A stretch of 35,883 nt of DNA from a virus. Of this stretch, positions 33,019 to 35,883 are shown piece by piece. The notes below the pieces were generated by a model. The model was not told where the DNA came from and did not search any database. It worked only from the letters and a program-made list of their open reading frames with translations. Within the stretch, counting starts at the first letter, position 1, and each line of letters opens with the position of its first letter. The DNA is taken from IMG/VR virus record IMGVR_UViG_3300033233_001247, positions 1 to 35,883 of that record. The stretch is one strand, 5' to 3'. The position numbers and the translations under genes were made by a program.

Positions 33019-34458
33019 TCAGACCGTGCTCTCGCCGCTCTCGATGACGACCGCGCGCTTGTACATCGCCGCGTCGCCGGTGGCGCCGTCGGTGCGCGGC
33101 ACCCAGTCGCCGAGGAAGGACCAGGTGTTCGCCACCTGGTTCTGCAGGCGGTTCTGCGGCCGGCGCATGAACATCCAGACGCGATCCACCTTCACGGTGA
33201 CCTCGCCGTTCTCGATGCTGGCGCCCTGCTCGGCCGTGCCCTGGTAGCCCGCGTCGGTCGCGAACCCGCCCTGGTCGACCCAGTACTCGCGGAGCCACGC
33301 GCCGCCGGTGACGATCGTCCGGTGCACTAGCGCCGCCGAGGTCGCCGGGTCGCCGAGGTTGTAGAGCTCCCCGGCGAACGACTCCTTGGTGGGGTCGTAG
33401 TTGTCGACCGTGCCGTCCGTCTTGCCGGACAGGAGGTTGACGTTGATCGTCTGCGGGCACTCGTTGTTCTCGAAGAACACGCAGCCCAGCATCCGACCGA
33501 TCGCCATCTCCTTGTACATGATGCCGTCCGGGACGCCGATGTTGAGGCGCTGCACCTCGTTGTCGGCGAAGAACTGCGCGTTGGCCGTCGGGTCCACGTG
33601 GGCGTGGAAGAAGCCGTCGCCGTGCTTCGGGACGTTCATGTTCCGCAGGCGGGCGACCGCGCTGCGGATGTCGATGAGCGCGATGCGGTCCGCCGCACCG
33701 ACGTCATCGACGCGCCGACCACCGCCCGACCGGACGATGTAGCTCGCGTTCGACGCGATCAGCGCCTCGCGATCGTTCGGCGCGATCGCGACGTCGATCG
33801 TGATGGTGCCGGGCCCGATCTCGTCGCCGGCGAAGTCGGGCGTGAAGCCCGTGACGTTGCGCGCGGTCGGCACGCCGACCAGGTAGAACGTCACCGGCAG
33901 CGGGTTCGCCGCCGTGACCGGGTCGTAGCGGACCTGCGAGCCGGCCGCGAGATCGGGCCGGCGCGCGCGGGTGAAGCCGTTGAGGCGCTTCACGCGGATG
34001 GTCGTGCTCGAGCCCTGGGTGCCGTCGATGACGGTCTGCCCGGAGAGCCCGGCGTTGTACATGCGATCGCGGACGAGGCGGTTGATCGTCTGCCCGGCGT
34101 TGAGACCGAGCTGGGCGATGTCCTCGAACAGCTTGTTGACCGCCGCCATGTACGCGGTCGGGAGGTGGGTGTCGATCGAGTTGGCGTACTGGACGCAAAC
34201 CGCCTTCCACTGCTCGGTGTCGTACCCGGCCGGAGTCGGGTCGACGCCAGGAGCGAGCGGGGCGGTCTTGACCTCCATGAGGCCCTTGCCGGTGAAGATC
34301 TTCTCGTCTCCGGCGTTGGCCTCCCACTTGTCGAACTCCGCCTCCGAGCGCCACAGGAGCTCGGGGAAGAGGGCCACCTGGAACGTCTTGTCCAGCGCGC
34401 CCTGCTGGACGAGCGCACGGAACTGCGGGGTGTCGAGAATCGCGCTGAACGAAGGCAC
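33019..34458 (-). CDS. Major capsid protein
   Basis: A 479-residue protein, probably HK97-fold. The sequence FHAHVDPTANAQFFADNEVQ, followed by IMYKEMAIGRMLGCVFFENN and a C-terminal AAMYKRAVVIESGES, fits the pattern of N4-gp56-like or related capsid families, but the family is not certain. The start GTG 34458 has AGAGGAG seven bases upstream. A scaffold-like gene lies upstream and a hairpin downstream, as expected for the most abundant virion protein. Confidence 0.82.
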   Translation of the reverse strand: MPSFSAILDTPQFRALVQQGALDKTFQVALFPELLWRSEAEFDKWEANAGDEKIFTGKGLMEVKTAPLAPGVDPTPAGYDTEQWKAVCVQYANSIDTHLPTAYMAAVNKLFEDIAQLGLNAGQTINRLVRDRMYNAGLSGQTVIDGTQGSSTTIRVKRLNGFTRARRPDLAAGSQVRYDPVTAANPLPVTFYLVGVPTARNVTGFTPDFAGDEIGPGTITIDVAIAPNDREALIASNASYIVRSGGGRRVDDVGAADRIALIDIRSAVARLRNMNVPKHGDGFFHAHVDPTANAQFFADNEVQRLNIGVPDGIMYKEMAIGRMLGCVFFENNECPQTINVNLLSGKTDGTVDNYDPTKESFAGELYNLGDPATSAALVHRTIVTGGAWLREYWVDQGGFATDAGYQGTAEQGASIENGEVTVKVDRVWMFMRRPQNRLQNQVANTWSFLGDWVPRTDGATGDAAMYKRAVVIESGESTV

Positions 34459-34500
34459 TGGTGATCTCCTCTTGCGCAGACGCTATCGCGGTCACTCGAC

Positions 34501-34540
34501 CCGCACAAGAATCCGTGCGGCATCGTCCGGGTCCCGGACG
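34501..34540. terminator. Tandem small hairpins between scaffold and capsid genes
   Basis: Two adjacent inverted repeats: CCGCAC/GTGCGG (34501-34520, 8-base loop) and CGTCCGG/CCGGACG (34524-34540, 3-base loop). They lie in the 92-base gap between the scaffold stop and the capsid start. They may attenuate, process or stabilise the transcript. Confidence 0.5.
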
Positions 34541-34550
34541 GACGCGATCG

Positions 34551-35555
34551 CTACTTCGAGCCGGGGCGGATCCCCTGCTCGGCCAGCGATCGCTTGAGCT
34601 GGTCCGGGGTCATGGTGCGGTAGTCCACCTTCGCGCCGTCGGCCGCCGCACCCGTGGTCTGCGCAGGAGACGGGGGCGACGGTGGCGCGCCGGCGGGGCC
34701 GGTCACAGCGGGCTGGGGAACGACCGCCGCCTGGAACAGGAACGGGCGCTCTTTCTTCACGGTCTCGGTCCAGGTCGCGAGGTCGAACTTCTCCAGATCC
34801 TCGGGCTTGAGCTTCTCCGTCGCCTTGGCGTAGAGCCCGAGGGTGTAGTCGGGATCGACGCAATTGGCGCGGATCAGCGAGTCGCGAACGACCTGGTGCT
34901 TCTTGTAGGTCTCGAGGTCGCGCGCGTACTGATCGCGCTGCGCGGTCGCCTCGGTCTGGAGACGCTGCGCCTCGGCGATCGCCTGGGCGTTACGCTCCTT
35001 CTCCTTGCGGATCCGGTCGCGCGCGTCGCCGTCGTAGCGGCGCTGCTCGGGCGGCGGGGCGCCTCCGGGCGGCGCGAATCCCGCGACCGGTGCGGCCGGC
35101 GGAGTCGCCGGCGGGACGATGCCGGGCACGCCGGCGGGGGGGTTCTTGGGATCGGGGCTGGTCACGGTCGTGCTCCTTGTTTCGAGATCGGCGAAGCGCT
35201 TGGAGAGGTCGACGAATCCGGCAGCCATGGCGTCGAGAGACGAGAAACCGTGCGCGCTGAGGACTTGGTTCATGCGCTGTTCGACCGTCTTGCGCCCCTT
35301 GCTCTCGGCCTTGGCCTTGAGCTCGCGGAACTTGGAGGTCGGGACTCGCATGAACTCGCCGTCCTCGACGATGCCCTCGGGATCGTCCGCCTCGAGCATC
35401 GAGCTCGCGGGCGGTTGGGTGATCACGGGGGCCGGCGTCACAGGCGGCGCGGGCGGCGCGGGCGGCGGGGTCTCGGGTGGCGTGATGGCAGCGGGATCGC
35501 CAAGAGGCGGATCGCCGGGAGGCGCGGTCGTGCCCGGTGGGGGCGTGCTCGGCAT
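34551..35555 (-). CDS. Scaffold-like protein (proline-rich, coiled coil)
   Basis: A 334-residue protein. Two proline- and alanine-rich regions (about 1-50 and 135-168) flank helical sequence (FRELKAKAESKGRKTVEQRM), and then comes a strong coiled coil (about 175-215, rich in R, E, K, A). A C-terminal helix (TMTPDQLKRSLAEQGIRPGS) resembles the capsid-binding end of scaffold proteins. The position upstream of the capsid gene supports a scaffold role. A decoration or head-assembly role is the alternative. The start ATG 35555 has GAAAGG about nine bases upstream. Confidence 0.72.
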   Translation of the reverse strand: MPSTPPPGTTAPPGDPPLGDPAAITPPETPPPAPPAPPVTPAPVITQPPASSMLEADDPEGIVEDGEFMRVPTSKFRELKAKAESKGRKTVEQRMNQVLSAHGFSSLDAMAAGFVDLSKRFADLETRSTTVTSPDPKNPPAGVPGIVPPATPPAAPVAGFAPPGGAPPPEQRRYDGDARDRIRKEKERNAQAIAEAQRLQTEATAQRDQYARDLETYKKHQVVRDSLIRANCVDPDYTLGLYAKATEKLKPEDLEKFDLATWTETVKKERPFLFQAAVVPQPAVTGPAGAPPSPPSPAQTTGAAADGAKVDYRTMTPDQLKRSLAEQGIRPGSK

Positions 35556-35696
35556 TGTCGCTTGCCTTTCCTGTCCCGCTCTCTATCCGACCGTTGATCC
35601 GCCGTCGTACGCGTGACGGCGGGACGTGGTGGCTGGGGCGACTTGGTGGTGGTTGGGGTTGAGAGGGATGGGGCGCGCTCGCCTGCGCGCCGCCGC

Positions 35697-35883
35697 TTAC
35701 TGCGCGAACTTGGTGGCGAGCGCGACCTTCGGTGCGGGGACGTACGCGATCACGAACGCCGTCACGGTGTTCGGGAACGTGATGGTCTTGCCGTCGACCG
35801 AGATCGTGGCGATGCCGACCGCGGCGGACGCGCCGCCGGGCGGGATGAGCTTGGTGGCGTTGATGTCCGGCGTCACCAGGTAG
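35697..35883 (-). CDS. C-terminal fragment of an unknown, probably structural protein (5' partial)
   Basis: The last ~61 residues of a protein whose start lies outside the window. The readable end is beta-rich (GIATISVDGKTITFPNTVTA, then FVIAYVPAPKVALATKFAQ, then TAA at 35697-35699). It precedes the scaffold-like gene by a 141-base gap in which I see no strong feature. Its place suggests a head or decoration protein, but there is no motif to support that. Confidence 0.65.
   Translation of the reverse strand, partial: YLVTPDINATKLIPPGGASAAVGIATISVDGKTITFPNTVTAFVIAYVPAPKVALATKFAQ

Noticed and set aside
14884-34458. A contractile injection system or tailocin instead of a phage
   Set aside because: A major capsid protein, scaffold-like protein and head-tail connectors are in the same operon, which indicates a complete phage.

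Overview
The window is one continuous stretch of a tailed-phage genome (free phage or prophage) with a contractile tail, that is, a myovirus-type phage. It is GC-rich (roughly two thirds or more by eye), uses many GTG starts, and chains its genes by GTGA, ATGA or TGATG overlaps. Clear AAGGAG-type ribosome binding sites precede several structural genes. The host is not identifiable from the sequence. The base composition suits a high-GC bacterium, and the spanin-like membrane proteins weakly suggest a Gram-negative envelope. No integrase, terminase, portal, tRNA or ParA is visible, and both window edges cut through genes.

Positions 1-6669 (plus strand) are an early or DNA-metabolism block. In order it holds a ParB-like/adenine methyltransferase fusion (5' end outside the window), a small unknown protein, a UvrD-like SF1 helicase, a ParB-family protein with a cysteine cluster, two small cysteine-rich proteins, an HNH/YbcO-like nuclease and a RecF/SbcC-like ATPase. 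It meets the late genes head-on: the two convergent stop codons share one CTAG.

Positions 6666-35883 (minus strand, so the order of expression is right to left) are the late block. From the right edge it holds: an unknown C-terminal fragment; a scaffold-like protein; the major capsid protein; a head-tail connector/neck set including an HK97 gp10-like protein; tail sheath; tail tube; a tail assembly chaperone with a probable -1 frameshift extension; tape measure; a LysM baseplate/tail protein; a gpD-like hub; a gpV-like spike; a collagen-like fibre; small and large tip proteins; a gp25-like wedge; two baseplate-J-like proteins; and a group of probable host-recognition proteins (PKD-like, BppU-like, beta-helix). 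The lysis region follows: coiled-coil membrane proteins, a holin candidate, an overlapping spanin-like pair, a small membrane protein and an NlpC/P60 endolysin with a peptidoglycan-binding domain. One small unknown gene ends the block.

Strong inverted repeats lie in the few late-gene gaps: scaffold to capsid, after capsid, and sheath to tube (two). They flank the genes needed in greatest amounts. A 12-bp tandem repeat, GTGCGCATGATT, occurs at the helicase start and in variant form in the lysis region. No wholly new system is evident. The most unusual items are the 39-residue super-repeat collagen fibre, the non-canonical spanin-like pair, the frameshift candidate, the hairpin set and the two-site 12-bp repeat.
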